Positions 1 to 6,336 are shown, numbered from the stretch's first letter. The stretch is 10,808 nucleotides of DNA from Bacillus pseudomycoides DSM 12442 (GCF_000161455.1 NZ_CM000745.1:4921281-4932088); one strand, 5' to 3'. The notes: generated from the sequence alone by a model not told the origin. Program-made: numbers and translations.

Positions 1-74
1 GATAATATTTAACTTCCGAGAACGATCATTATGTAAATGAGCTGTCCATATGGATGACTTATTGTTTTTTACTT

Positions 75-500
75 AGCGTGGTCTTGTGCTTGTCTTTTGG
101 TCTGAAATTTGCTTTTTGGCTAGAGTGCTGGCTCGTCGTGTGGGGGCGAAACCCCACGTATTACGTATCTATTCTTTGAATAAGAACTATTTTAGAACGA
201 ATGATCTAAGCGGTTCGGCTCGTATACTTGCTAGTCCAAGTCGAGAACCATTGCTTTGCTTTTTGTCTGTCGGCTTGGCGAGCAAAGCACACGAGCCGAA
301 AAAAGTTTTGCAAGGACAAAATCAAAAAGAAAAGGCGGTAGCCTTTAGGTGAGGATCAACGAACCGACTTTTTTATTTTAAGGGTGGAGATTTTTGAGTG
401 TTCTTCTCAAAAATACAACCCGTTCCTTGCGGAACTTTTAGCTATATATAGAGAGTGAGAAAGGAAAAATACAAAAACTCAATAATATCAAGGGTTTAAA
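75..500. repeat. Dispersed repeat A, copy 1 (long form)
   Basis: This stretch shares several blocks, in the same order, with 8690-8957. The shared blocks are a GAGTGCT(G/A)GC stretch near 123, TTCGGCTCGTATA near 213, CGGCTTGGC near 271, and a nearly identical block of about 80 bases at about 409-499, running from CCCGTTCCTT to TTTAAAG. A shorter relative lies near 2620-2712. An 88-codon frame runs through 86-352 with no convincing ribosome binding site. An 88-codon frame also runs through the second copy, but similarity is clearer in DNA than in protein, so no CDS is called. The function is unknown; a plasmid origin-associated or recombination-derived sequence is possible. Confidence 0.7.
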
Positions 501-508
501 GGGGGTAG

Positions 509-552
509 GGTGTGATCAAATGATCACACCTGTGTGATTAAATGATCACACC
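509..552. repeat. Two tandem 22-bp palindromes (operator or origin candidate)
   Basis: Copy 1 (509-530) is a perfect inverted repeat with 10-base arms (GGTGTGATCA / TGATCACACC) around AA. Copy 2 (531-552) follows directly and differs at two positions, both in its left arm. Each contains TGTGAT...ATCACA, which resembles sites of Crp/Fnr-type winged-helix proteins, though the spacing is 8 rather than the usual 6. The pair lies just past the 3' end of the RepL-like gene, whose HTH looks Crp-like, so binding by that protein is a reasonable guess. An origin (iteron) role is the alternative. Confidence 0.7.
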
Positions 553-577
553 TAAAAAATGTAAAATAAGACAAAAT

Positions 578-612
578 AAAAAAAAGCAAGACTAAAAGTC
601 AGGCTTTTTTTA
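578..612 (-). terminator. Rho-independent terminator of the RepL-like gene
   Basis: An A-rich left side and a T-rich right side flank a stem in which AAGC..GACT pairs with AGTC..GCTT across a small internal loop. The stem overlaps the stop codon of the minus-strand gene and could stop transcription in both directions. Confidence 0.65.
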
Positions 613-1257
613 AAATAAATAAACTGGTAATTTATGTTTTTTACTACTATCTTTAATTTTAAAATTACGAAGAGATCTTTTAAAAATATGTTGAGTTGCC
701 TTGTCTACACCATCTTTGGGAGAACAACACATAACATTAGGATTCACAAACCATGTTCTAGAAGAGCAAATTCTTCCATCCTCAGTAGTCATTCCAGATT
801 CAGCAACACCAAGTATACCTTTCTTTAATAAGGAATTCATAATCCTAGAAATATATTCTCTAGTATTTCCAAATTGTTCAGCTAAATAACTAGGAGTTGC
901 TGCATTTGTTTCAACCTCTAACTCATTATCTACTCTTTCTATTATTACATTTGTCTTAAATTCAATATAAGGAGTAAGTTTAAACAAAAATGCTTCTTCT
1001 TTAGGTTGTAAGTAACCAATTTTATTTAAATAATTTATGTTATCCATAATTAATTGCACGAACTTCACCCCATCAGTTCGTTTTTTCTTTTTGCCTATAA
1101 AATAATCTTCACCAGTTGTACTATGTAAAATTTGCAACAATAATTGCTGTTGTTCGGAAGATAAACCCACATTTGCTTGTTCTAAAAAGCTTTCAATTTG
1201 ATTTTCTCTTGATCTAGCTTTCTTTTCAGATTGCTCAAAATCAATAATTTTACTCAT
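610..1257 (-). CDS. RepL/MarR-like winged-helix protein, probable plasmid replication protein
   Basis: The product is 215 aa. The first 65 residues are charged and probably helical. Residues of about 65-110 (VKFVQLIMDNINYL...KEEAFLFKLTPYIEF) and a winged helix at about 120-150 (PSYLAEQFGNTREYISRIMN, LLKKGIL), followed by WFVNPNVM, match the layout I know from Firmicute plasmid and phage RepL-like proteins that are often annotated as MarR family. The helix-turn-helix also resembles Crp/Fnr. It is the only replication-initiator candidate in the window, which makes a replication role likely if the window is a whole plasmid. A transcriptional regulator of plasmid genes is the alternative. The start ATG follows an AGAAGGAGAGG site held in a hairpin (see 1271-1291). 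Two tandem palindromes lie beyond its terminator. Confidence 0.65.
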   Translation of the reverse strand: MSKIIDFEQSEKKARSRENQIESFLEQANVGLSSEQQQLLLQILHSTTGEDYFIGKKKKRTDGVKFVQLIMDNINYLNKIGYLQPKEEAFLFKLTPYIEFKTNVIIERVDNELEVETNAATPSYLAEQFGNTREYISRIMNSLLKKGILGVAESGMTTEDGRICSSRTWFVNPNVMCCSPKDGVDKATQHIFKRSLRNFKIKDSSKKHKLPVYLF

Positions 1258-1270
1258 GAAAAAAATTCCT

Positions 1271-1291
1271 CTCCTTCTCTACTAGAAGGAG
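1271..1291 (-). promoter_or_regulatory. Hairpin that can hide the ribosome binding site of the RepL-like gene
   Basis: Perfect 8-base arms (CTCCTTCT / AGAAGGAG) surround a 5-base loop. In the minus-strand mRNA the second arm carries the AGAAGGAG part of the ribosome binding site of the 610-1257 gene, so folding would limit its translation. Control of Rep translation by RNA structure is known from many plasmids; here it is inferred. Confidence 0.5.
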
Positions 1292-1333
1292 TCAACCCAC
1301 TTATGTTAGAATATAGATACTTAAATAGTAAAT

Positions 1334-1348
1334 AAGGGGTAACCCCTT
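1334..1348. repeat. Small palindrome upstream of the RepL-like gene
   Basis: AAGGGG and CCCCTT arms surround TAA, about 77 bases upstream of the minus-strand start codon and so in the likely promoter area. It could be an operator. No protein can be named from sequence alone. Confidence 0.35.
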
Positions 1349-1361
1349 CATAATTTTCCAT

Positions 1362-1398
1362 AAAAAACCCCTAAGTTTGCCGACTCGCGGGGTTTTTT
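1362..1398. terminator. Strong terminator hairpin
   Basis: Perfect 10-base arms (AAAAAACCCC / GGGGTTTTTT) surround a 17-base loop. There is an A-run on one side and a T-run on the other, so it can work both ways. It separates the RepL-like gene from the relaxase remnant, whose reading frame ends at about 1489. Confidence 0.85.
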
Positions 1399-1488
1399 AC
1401 TTTTTTCATACTTCGACAATATCACAGCATTTTCCTTTTGAAAACAAGTACACTTAAAAAATGGCTATTCAATAACTTTTCTCCCCTC

Positions 1489-1835
1489 TTATCTAACACA
1501 GTTGCTTTCATATGCCTCAGCACACCGTTTTAACGCTTCCTTTTTGGCTCCCCTATACTTTGGGTTATCTTTACATTCTCCAACCGCTACAACCAATTCT
1601 CATTGCTCATATGTCTTTGTATCTTTTTTTTATTTTGTCATAGTAACTTTTGATTATACTTATCTATCGTTTCTTGAAAGACATCCTTGTATACACTTCG
1701 GATGTCCTTTTGAACAAAGTAAATATTCTTGTCTAACCTGGTTGGATCGATGCCAGGATTTCCATGAATGTTTTCCCTATTATTATGGCTCAATGAACTT
1801 TGGTGAGATTGGTTAAATAAGATAGAGAACAACAT
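1489..1835 (-). pseudogene. Decayed N-terminal part of a MobL-type (MOBL) plasmid relaxase
   Basis: The minus strand shows LSHNNRENIHGNPGIDPTR, LDKNIYFVQKDIRSVYKDVF and QETIDKYNQK, then after a shift YYDKIKK, then after a second shift KTYEQ-stop-ELVVAVGECKDNPKY and KKEALKRCAEAYESN. These blocks are in the order I recall for the N-terminus of MOBL relaxases (the pLS20 type): RENxxxNPxIDxxRxxxNIYF, then a YNAKQ-like block, then VVQVG, then a helix before the HUH motif. The first shift looks like a deletion of about ten codons after YNQK. The second is one extra base in an 8-A tract (1624-1631). A TGA interrupts EQ/EL. The frame stops at 1489 before the HUH metal-binding motif, so no active enzyme remains. 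A candidate oriT lies directly upstream. Confidence 0.7.
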
Positions 1836-1929
1836 AAAGTGCCACCACTTCCCCTAGATTAATTGATACCATAAGTCTAGCAAAGCGACGAAATGGAGTC
1901 AATTAACGTAACCCTATACGTATTTTGAC

Positions 1930-2215
1930 GCTAACGCATCAAAATCGATAGGGGTCTGCGACGCTTTCCGGCTTTGCCGAGCCATGCATAGCATGGCAAA
2001 AACAAACCTTGGGCTTTGCCCAAACCCACTGGGGAAATCTTCCCCAGACCCCATAAAAAAACTCCCCCACCCCCCTCATTTTTGAGGGAGCTCCCTCGCC
2101 GGTAGGCAGGGTCAAACGGGTACCGTTTGACAACCACAAGAGGGTCTGGGTGTAGTAAGTATGTCAACTCCTTAATGCTCCCTCCGGTCCGCTTACCGTT
2201 GACAGACGCCATATA
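1930..2215. other. GC-rich multi-hairpin region, candidate oriT or single-strand origin
   Basis: This stretch is far richer in GC than its surroundings and holds five perfect hairpins in 155 bases: 1981-1997 (GCCATGC/GCATGGC), 2009-2023 (TTGGGC/GCCCAA), 2029-2047 (CTGGGGAA/TTCCCCAG), 2073-2088 (CCCTCA/TGAGGG) and 2111-2131 (GTCAAACGG/CCGTTTGAC). It sits immediately upstream of the relaxase remnant, where oriT usually lies, and the last hairpin followed by unpaired sequence is a typical oriT layout. A structured RNA or a lagging-strand origin are alternatives. The 93-codon minus-strand frame through it is best read as accidental. Confidence 0.55.
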
Positions 2216-2306
2216 TAACTCGTTTAATTACATTTATTTCATTCCACTTATTGGCGACTGAATACCTGATCCACACCACAACACTCGCATTTTCTGCCAC
2301 TTAAAC

Positions 2307-2334
2307 ACTTTGTTTAATTTTTAGACATATTATA
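2307..2334 (+). promoter_or_regulatory. Sigma-K promoter of the 77-aa coat-like gene
   Basis: The -35 element AC is at 2307-2308, followed by 17 bases and a -10 element CATATTATA (2326-2334), a full match to the CATANNNTA consensus of sigma-K. It lies 37 bases upstream of the ATG. This predicts expression in the mother cell late in sporulation. Confidence 0.7.
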
Positions 2335-2370
2335 TAAATGTTTATTTATTTTTAACTGAGGTGAATTATT

Positions 2371-2604
2371 ATGATAAATCCTTACTATATTGGAAACAGA
2401 CAAGCAGGCCCAGTCTTTTCACTCCATGCAGCTCAAGTAACAATCCATGCAATGCAACATGCAATGCAACATGCAATGCAACATATGCCATACTATTATC
2501 ATCCAGCTATACCTTATCATGGAACAATACAATATTATCCAGCTATAGAATATACATCTCAAAGTATATATCCTACTACTTTTACAACAATTCCATTTTA
2601 TTAA
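2371..2604 (+). CDS. Tyr/His/Met-rich 77-aa protein, probable spore coat or crust component
   Basis: The ATG follows TGAGGTG at 2357-2363 with 7 bases between, and a clear sigma-K promoter lies upstream. The protein starts MINPYYIGNR. It has no charged core and contains HAMQHAMQHAMQH (about residues 26-38), encoded by three exact 12-base repeats, then a Tyr/Pro/Ile-rich tail (YYYHPAIPYH, YYPAIEY). It has no Cys and no membrane segment. Low-complexity Tyr- and His-rich proteins made under sigma-K are typical of Bacillus spore coat layers, where tyrosines can be cross-linked. I do not recognise a named family. It is a single gene, with only a 14-base-arm hairpin (2649-2684) downstream that could end the transcript. 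Confidence 0.7.
   Translation: MINPYYIGNRQAGPVFSLHAAQVTIHAMQHAMQHAMQHMPYYYHPAIPYHGTIQYYPAIEYTSQSIYPTTFTTIPFY
2449..2484 (+). repeat. Three exact 12-base tandem repeats coding for (HAMQ)n
   Basis: GCAATGCAACAT occurs three times in a row (2449-2460, 2461-2472, 2473-2484) inside the 77-aa gene. The unit is a whole number of codons, so copy-number changes would lengthen or shorten the protein without breaking its frame. Confidence 0.9.
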
Positions 2605-2619
2605 CATCCTCTTGTTTTT

Positions 2620-2712
2620 AGTATGTTCGGCTTGGCGACATGCCATCACTTGCCGAAATCCATTGATGAGTGGATTTCGGCAAGTACAATTGCTAGTCTA
2701 AGTCGTGCTACC
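2620..2712. repeat. Short relative of dispersed repeat A with a 14-bp inverted repeat
   Basis: TTCGGCTTGGCGA (from about 2626) and an ATTGCTAGTCTAAGTCG stretch (about 2689-2705) match blocks of repeat A at about 268 and 228-242. Between them lies a perfect inverted repeat, arms 2649-2662 and 2671-2684 (CTTGCCGAAATCCA and its complement), with an 8-base loop. No T-run follows, so it is a poor terminator despite its place after the 77-aa gene. Confidence 0.65.
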
Positions 2713-2885
2713 TAAATCCTCGTTTTTGTTATTCTCGAAAGTAAACTTTTGTATATTTGTTTACATTCATATCCCCTAAAATATTGACTTCACAACAAAT
2801 CTCCTGATATCATCAAAAACAAATAAAAAAGTATACATTCAAATCAAAGCAAAACCTCTGGTCCAATCACTCTTTCTACATAATT
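2713..2885. other. AT-rich intergenic stretch, nothing recognised
   Basis: I see no frame with a ribosome binding site, no strong hairpin and no good repeat here. It leads into the promoter region of the start-less C1q-like gene. Confidence 0.5.
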
Positions 2886-2908
2886 CATAAGTTAATGTAA
2901 AAGGGGGT
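2886..2908 (+). promoter_or_regulatory. Sigma-K-like -10 box and ribosome binding site before the start-less C1q-like gene
   Basis: CATAAGTTA (2886-2894) fits CATANNNTA. An AC lies only 15 bases upstream (2869-2870), one or two short of the usual spacing. AAGGGGG at 2901-2907 is a good ribosome binding site, but the codons at a suitable distance are ATA ATA (2915-2920), not ATG. Confidence 0.4.
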
Positions 2909-2914
2909 AATCCT

Positions 2915-3370
2915 ATAATAGCTTTACTACAATTAATTAGACCATCCGCATTTAGAGCTGTAAAAGCATTTAACCAGAATGTACTTACAACACAAATTCA
3001 ACAGATTACGTATGAAACTAAACAATTTGATTTAAAAGATGAGTATAATATATCCGATTCAACCTTTATTCCTAAAAGAAAAGGAGTATATGCTATTACT
3101 GCAGGTGCAGCATTTCTTGCTAATATTCCTTTTGATAATCCTCGTACTACAACCATGTTAATACGTGTAAATGATATCGATATTGTTAAAGAAGATCACT
3201 ATTTCGTGCCAAAATTAGTTAGACGACCTCATGCAGTAAGAATAAGTACTATTCTACAATTAAATAAAAGGGATAAAGTTCAAATATGGACAATTATTAG
3301 CGGAGGAAATATGACTATTTTGAATAACGAAGGAACACATTTTGAAGCAGCTAGATTTTCATCTCCATAA
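2915..3370 (+). pseudogene. C1q/TNF-like jelly-roll spore-surface gene without a start codon
   Basis: An open frame of about 150 codons runs to the TAA at 3368-3370. From PSAFRAVKAFNQ through STFIPKRKGVYAI, MLIRVNDIDIVKED, TILQLNKRDKVQIW and THFEAARFSSP it follows the intact paralogue at 4141-4650 block by block, so the same beta-rich C1q/TNF-like fold is expected. Upstream there is no ATG, GTG or TTG before the in-frame TAA at 2888-2890. The codon at the proper distance from AAGGGGG is ATA, suggesting an ATG-to-ATA change. The paralogue's N-terminal leader (about 26 residues) is missing. The next ATG, 3155, would discard half the domain. It could be very weakly translated from ATA, but I treat it as a recent pseudogene because the rest of the frame is intact. 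Confidence 0.7.
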
Positions 3371-3431
3371 AATTTCATCAGTATAATCATAATTAACTAA
3401 GAATAATCTTTTTATTTTTAGTTATAAAAAT

Positions 3432-3463
3432 AAAAAAAGAGCTTTTAAAAAAGCTCTTTTTTT
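3432..3463. terminator. Bidirectional terminator between convergent genes
   Basis: Perfect 13-base arms (AAAAAAAGAGCTT and its complement) surround a 6-base loop, with A- and T-runs on the two sides. It sits between the plus-strand C1q-like frame ending at 3370 and the minus-strand gene ending at 3472, and serves both. Confidence 0.9.
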
Positions 3464-3471
3464 CTATCTAA

Positions 3472-3690
3472 TTATTCAATTCGAAGTGCTAAAATATCTC
3501 GACAATCTAAAACAATTACAGTTCCTGGTTCTGTTTCATTATCTACAAAAGTTGCACAAAAATTTTCTGGATTGAAATTAACAAAAATAACGTCTTCGAT
3601 TGTATTCCCACTTAAAAAAATATCTACTTCTGTACCTAATTGTAAAACCGCTAACTGATCACATACGCATTTATCATGATCATTAAACAT
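3472..3690 (-). CDS. 72-aa beta-barrel-like protein, probable spore-associated
   Basis: The ATG follows AGAAGGGGA and a sigma-K-like promoter. The protein is acidic and has four Cys (CVCDQ near residue 8, FCATF, LDCRD). After the N-terminus it reads VLQLGTEVDIFLSGNTIEDV, IFVNFNPENF and VIVLDCRDILAL, an alternation of short strands and turns that suggests a small Sm-like or OB-like barrel. The ending I(V)LDCRDI.AL recalls the C-terminal strands of small Bacillus spore coat proteins, but I cannot name the family. It is a single gene, ended by the shared terminator at 3432-3463. A role in the spore coat is inferred from promoter and neighbours only. Confidence 0.6.
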   Translation of the reverse strand: MFNDHDKCVCDQLAVLQLGTEVDIFLSGNTIEDVIFVNFNPENFCATFVDNETEPGTVIVLDCRDILALRIE

Positions 3691-3727
3691 TTAAAAACAT
3701 CCCCTTCTAGAAATATAGAATTCATTC

Positions 3728-3758
3728 TATTCTATGTTTAAATACAAGAAGAGCTTGT
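3728..3758 (-). promoter_or_regulatory. Sigma-K-like promoter of the 72-aa gene
   Basis: Read on the minus strand, AAACAAGC is followed by 16 bases and CATAGAATA (3736 down to 3728), a full CATANNNTA match; the -35 reads GC rather than AC. The same arrangement, AAACAAGC-N16-CATAGAATA, precedes the 55-aa Cys-rich gene (7875-7906), so the two promoters look related by descent. Confidence 0.6.
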
Positions 3759-3842
3759 TTAATAGCCTATATTCCAAAGAGATAGTATTTTTGGTTGTGA
3801 TATATTTTCATACATAGTTTTCTTCGGAGGTCGTGATTCCAT
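3759..3842 (-). CDS. Possible 27-aa ORF, or tail of a lost gene
   Basis: ATG at 3842 follows AGAGGAG with 9 bases between and encodes MESRPPKKTMYENISQPKIL plus SLWNIGY. The same frame stays open upstream for about 16 codons (NNAGIAVHFNERGVCF) but without a start codon, so it may be the C-terminal scrap of a larger gene. No family recognised. Confidence 0.3.
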   Translation of the reverse strand: MESRPPKKTMYENISQPKILSLWNIGY

Positions 3843-4060
3843 AAAACATACTCCTCTCTCATTAAAATGTACTGCAATACCTGCATTATTGATTTATGTA
3901 CCTATAAGGTAGGGTATATATAATTGCTTGTATCAATATAGGATACAAGCATGTTTGGCATGCAAATATAAAGAATAAAGAGAGAAATAACGATATATAC
4001 TATATTCATGTAAGATTTACATAACACACTTATCAGCAGTCCATGTATCTAGAAACTTAG
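3843..4060. other. Intergenic stretch with a short inverted repeat
   Basis: GCTTGTAT / ATACAAGC (about 3943-3967) is an 8-base inverted repeat. The ATTTACATAACACACTTATCAG stretch at about 4015-4036 (described here as a 22-base block) resembles blocks at about 4771-4792 and 7098-7117, each upstream of a minus-strand gene. It looks like a remnant of a shared upstream region. No gene is seen apart from the upstream, start-less extension of the small frame at 3759-3842. Confidence 0.4.
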
Positions 4061-4091
4061 AAAAGTCCCTTCATCTTCTGAAGGGACTTTT
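4061..4091. terminator. Terminator downstream of the intact C1q-like gene
   Basis: Perfect 13-base arms (AAAAGTCCCTTCA and its complement) surround a 5-base loop, with A/T-rich ends on both sides. It lies 50 bases past the stop codon of the minus-strand gene ending at 4141. Confidence 0.85.
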
Positions 4092-4140
4092 CATTCACAT
4101 AATCAGTGTGATTGGTAGTTAAGAAAATAAACTTATTTTA

Positions 4141-4650
4141 TTATGTTGGAGATGAAAATCTAGTAGCTTCAAAATGTGTAGTTGCAGGATCTGAAACGAT
4201 TTCACCAACTACAGAACTTTGCACAAATACCTGTACTTGATCTCCTGTATTTAACTGAATGTTAGTAGAAACAGATACATCATTGTCAAATGGGATTGTA
4301 CTAAAGAAATCATTATCTCGGGCTACGTCAGTATTGTTTACTCTGATGGCTATTCGCACTCTATAAGGATTGGTGAAAGTAACAGGACTAAATTGAACAC
4401 TTGCAATAATAGAATATATACCTTTTGTTTCTGGAATAAATGTGGAAGTAAAAGTACTATGTTCATTTATTAGATCATATTGTTCATTCGGATATAAAAC
4501 TTGCACATCGGTGTCTGCAGGAACAGGTATAGATGCATTAGTAACATCCCTAACAGCCCTGAATGCTGATTGTGGTGTTGATCCTGAAGATCCCTGAATG
4601 GGAAGTGGAAACTCACAAGGATTGAAATGCAATCTATTTTTTGATGACAT
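4141..4650 (-). CDS. C1q/TNF-like jelly-roll protein, probable exosporium or spore-surface protein
   Basis: The product is 169 aa. The ATG follows AAAGGAGC with about 10 bases between. Residues 1-26 form a leader-like segment (MSSKNRLHFNPCEFPLPIQG), a little like the NPxxxGPxLPP type of exosporium leader but not a match. Residues of about 27-169 form a beta-rich domain: SAFRAV, EQYDLINEHSTF, STFIPETKGIYSI, VRIAIRVNNTDVARDNDFF, SVSTNIQLNTGDQVQVFVQ and THFEATRF. SAFRAV...F.P...G.Y.I...L..GD.V.V is the pattern of C1q/TNF-like C-terminal domains of BclA-type spore proteins; here the collagen-like region is absent. It probably forms trimers on the spore surface, by analogy with that family. A start-less paralogue lies at 2915-3370 on the other strand. 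Its promoter is not clear: a CATTTAATA lies about 32 bases before the start. Confidence 0.75.
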   Translation of the reverse strand: MSSKNRLHFNPCEFPLPIQGSSGSTPQSAFRAVRDVTNASIPVPADTDVQVLYPNEQYDLINEHSTFTSTFIPETKGIYSIIASVQFSPVTFTNPYRVRIAIRVNNTDVARDNDFFSTIPFDNDVSVSTNIQLNTGDQVQVFVQSSVVGEIVSDPATTHFEATRFSSPT

Positions 4651-4868
4651 AAATAATCAAGCTCCTTTGTTTAAATTTAATATATTAAATGTAAAACGAG
4701 CTTGTTTTTCTTGTATACTTGTCTCTACTTGTCCAAAGGAAAGCAATACTATATATCGTATACATATAAAGTTTACATAGCCTATCATTATCGGTAGTAT
4801 CCAAAAAAAGCTCGTTTATCTTGTTTCAAATAAAAAGCCAGCTTTTCTTTTTATCATTCAATTCTAAT

Positions 4869-5070
4869 TTATTTACCAAACAGACGACTCCAAAGTGATT
4901 TCTTCTGTTCTGAAGCTGCTACGTCTTTATGAAAAAAATTCTACAATTATTGTTGCCGCGATCAAAAGGTTACCCGGCTTCCTCCAGAGCAAGGCAATAT
5001 TTACACAAAGTACTTGAGCCAATCCCCAAGTTCTTGGCTACCTCAGATCCCCAATAAGTTTGAGCTATAG
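4869..5070 (-). pseudogene. Broken and internally deleted DUF3967-type gene, copy 1
   Basis: The frame is nearly identical to the gene at 7198-7620 at both ends: AQTYWGSEVAKNLGIGSST at the start and SEQKKSLWSRLFGK at the end. It has at least four lesions. The start codon is ATA (5068-5070) and the ribosome binding site is gone. The Tyr codon of GYPF is TAA. One base is missing from the A-run before HKD. About 230 bases coding for the coiled coil are deleted, joining HKD to the ASEQKK tail. Similarity with 7080-7200 continues downstream into the terminator region (about 4770-4868), so a whole module was duplicated and then decayed. Confidence 0.85.
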
Positions 5071-5123
5071 TTACATTTTCTATAAGTTACTCTTCACTTC
5101 ACGATACAATTGTTCCTTCTACC

Positions 5124-5171
5124 CCCATAACAAGAAAAGGAACCTATTAGTAGTTCTTTTCTTGTTATGGG
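5124..5171. repeat. 16-bp perfect inverted repeat
   Basis: CCCATAACAAGAAAAG (5124-5139) and its exact complement (5156-5171) surround a 16-base loop, within which GAAC/GTTC could extend the stem past a bulge. No T-run follows on either strand, so it is not a normal terminator. It lies upstream of both the broken DUF3967 copy and the coat gene at 5410. An operator or a mobile-element remnant are possibilities. Confidence 0.7.
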
Positions 5172-5396
5172 AGATTTATTTAATTATATATAAGTGTAAA
5201 ACAAGTGTCCGACGCTCGTTCCACACTATAATATATGCTGTCCTATTCAATATAGTGCAATCAATTTTAAGTATCTAATTTAGTTTTTCTTATTTCAAAA
5301 TGAGAAAAGTAACTATTATACAAGCCCGCACACAAATAGATATATTAAATATCATATTAAAGTAGAAATGAAAACACTCAAAAAACAAAAATAAAT
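5172..5396. other. Upstream region of the CsxC-like gene
   Basis: This AT-rich stretch probably holds the promoter of the 5410 gene. CATATTAAA at 5353-5361 is one base away from the sigma-K -10 consensus, but no AC lies 16-17 bases before it, so the promoter assignment is weak. Nothing else recognised. Confidence 0.35.
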
Positions 5397-5409
5397 GGAG
5401 GTTTTTTAA

Positions 5410-6168
5410 TTGAGTGAAAACAAACACGATCACAATAAAGATTGTAAGGTTAAAGCAGAAACACAAATTCCGTTCAGTGATACTCCAGCAACGCCTGTTC
5501 TTACAAGAAATCCAATAGTTAAAATTCCAGTTGTATTAGCAGAAAGAACACTTCAAATTGTAGTAGAAGCAAATATCCCACTTTGTCCACCAGCAGTAGA
5601 AATTAAAAGAGTGTTAAAAGATGTATTTTTACAACAATGTAAACTAGTACCTGTTGAATATGAACCAATTAATGAAACAGGGTATTTACGAGTAACAAGA
5701 GCAAAATTGTTTGTAGAAGGTTTTATTCGTAAAAATATTGAATATGCTGCTAAAGACTGCAATGGCGTGATTCATGATAAAATTGCAAAAGTTCGATTCT
5801 CTGGTTTTGCTGACTTAACTGCAAATGACTTTTCTTCTAACCCAATCATAGCTTTTTCTTCAGAAAATAAAGCTCGTTTTATTAATCCAAAAAACACTGA
5901 TGTTCCTCGTCTAGACAAATTCTTCTTTGAAAATAATGTTTTCTATAATGAACAACCATTTTGTGAAATAATTAGTGCAGAATTTTATGAGCTTGACTTC
6001 TCACCATGTGATAATGATCATGATAAACATCATGAAGAATCATGTGGTAAACATCATGAAAAAGCATTTGACCACTTACGTGAAAAAATCGTTCTTGATC
6101 TTACTTTGAAAGTATTACAAACTCAACAAGTAAGAATTGGTGGAACAACTGGACAATCTAGCTGCTAA
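5410..6168 (+). CDS. CsxC / DUF3794-like spore coat or exosporium protein
   Basis: The product is 252 aa. The start is TTG at 5410, 8 bases after TGGAGG (5396-5401), which fits better than any later ATG. Residues of about 35-125 read NPIVKIPVVLAERTLQIVVE, IPLCPPAVEIKRVLKDVFLQ, QCKLVP and LFVEGFIRKNIEYA, the pattern I know from CsxC-type and DUF3794 (SPOCS-like) proteins of spore outer layers. A second beta-rich part follows (CEIISAEFYELDFSPC). A His-rich acidic insert (DNDHDKHHEESCGKHHEK, about 201-218) may bind metal. The end LREKIVLDLTLKVLQTQQVR is also typical of the family. Cys residues are spread through the chain, suited to disulfide cross-linking. It is a single gene with a strong terminator at 6233-6269. 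Confidence 0.7.
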   Translation: MSENKHDHNKDCKVKAETQIPFSDTPATPVLTRNPIVKIPVVLAERTLQIVVEANIPLCPPAVEIKRVLKDVFLQQCKLVPVEYEPINETGYLRVTRAKLFVEGFIRKNIEYAAKDCNGVIHDKIAKVRFSGFADLTANDFSSNPIIAFSSENKARFINPKNTDVPRLDKFFFENNVFYNEQPFCEIISAEFYELDFSPCDNDHDKHHEESCGKHHEKAFDHLREKIVLDLTLKVLQTQQVRIGGTTGQSSC

Positions 6169-6232
6169 TTAAAAATTCTCATTAATATTCTTAAATCAAG
6201 TCAGTTATTTTGCAACATTTCATGCACTAAAA

Positions 6233-6269
6233 AAAGGAGAATCCCATATTCCTTTTGGGATTCTCCTTT
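6233..6269 (+). terminator. Terminator of the CsxC-like gene
   Basis: Perfect 14-base arms (AAAGGAGAATCCCA and its complement) surround a 9-base loop, followed by CTTATTT. It lies 65 bases after the stop codon. An A-run on the left could let it work in the other direction too. Confidence 0.85.
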
Positions 6270-6289
6270 CTTATTTAAAGATTGCTCAC

Positions 6290-6336
6290 ACAAATGATCT
6301 GTACATCAATTCACTTTTAATATACAGATCATTTGT
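6290..6336. repeat. 14-bp inverted repeat between convergent genes
   Basis: ACAAATGATCTGTA (6290-6303) and its exact complement (6323-6336) surround a 19-base loop. It is 37 bases past the stop of the minus-strand 26-aa peptide and may end its transcript, though the tail on that strand is not T-rich. A T-rich stretch follows on the plus strand. Confidence 0.65.

Noticed and set aside
86..352. 88-codon plus-strand frame
   Set aside because: No convincing ribosome binding site; lies within dispersed repeat A and matches copy 2 better in DNA than in protein.
1502..1816. 104-codon plus-strand frame
   Set aside because: Antisense to the relaxase remnant, whose minus-strand blocks match a known family.
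1931..2212. 93-codon minus-strand frame and a 66-codon frame overlapping it
   Set aside because: They run through a GC-rich region of five perfect hairpins, have odd composition and no ribosome binding site; structure explains the conservation better than coding.
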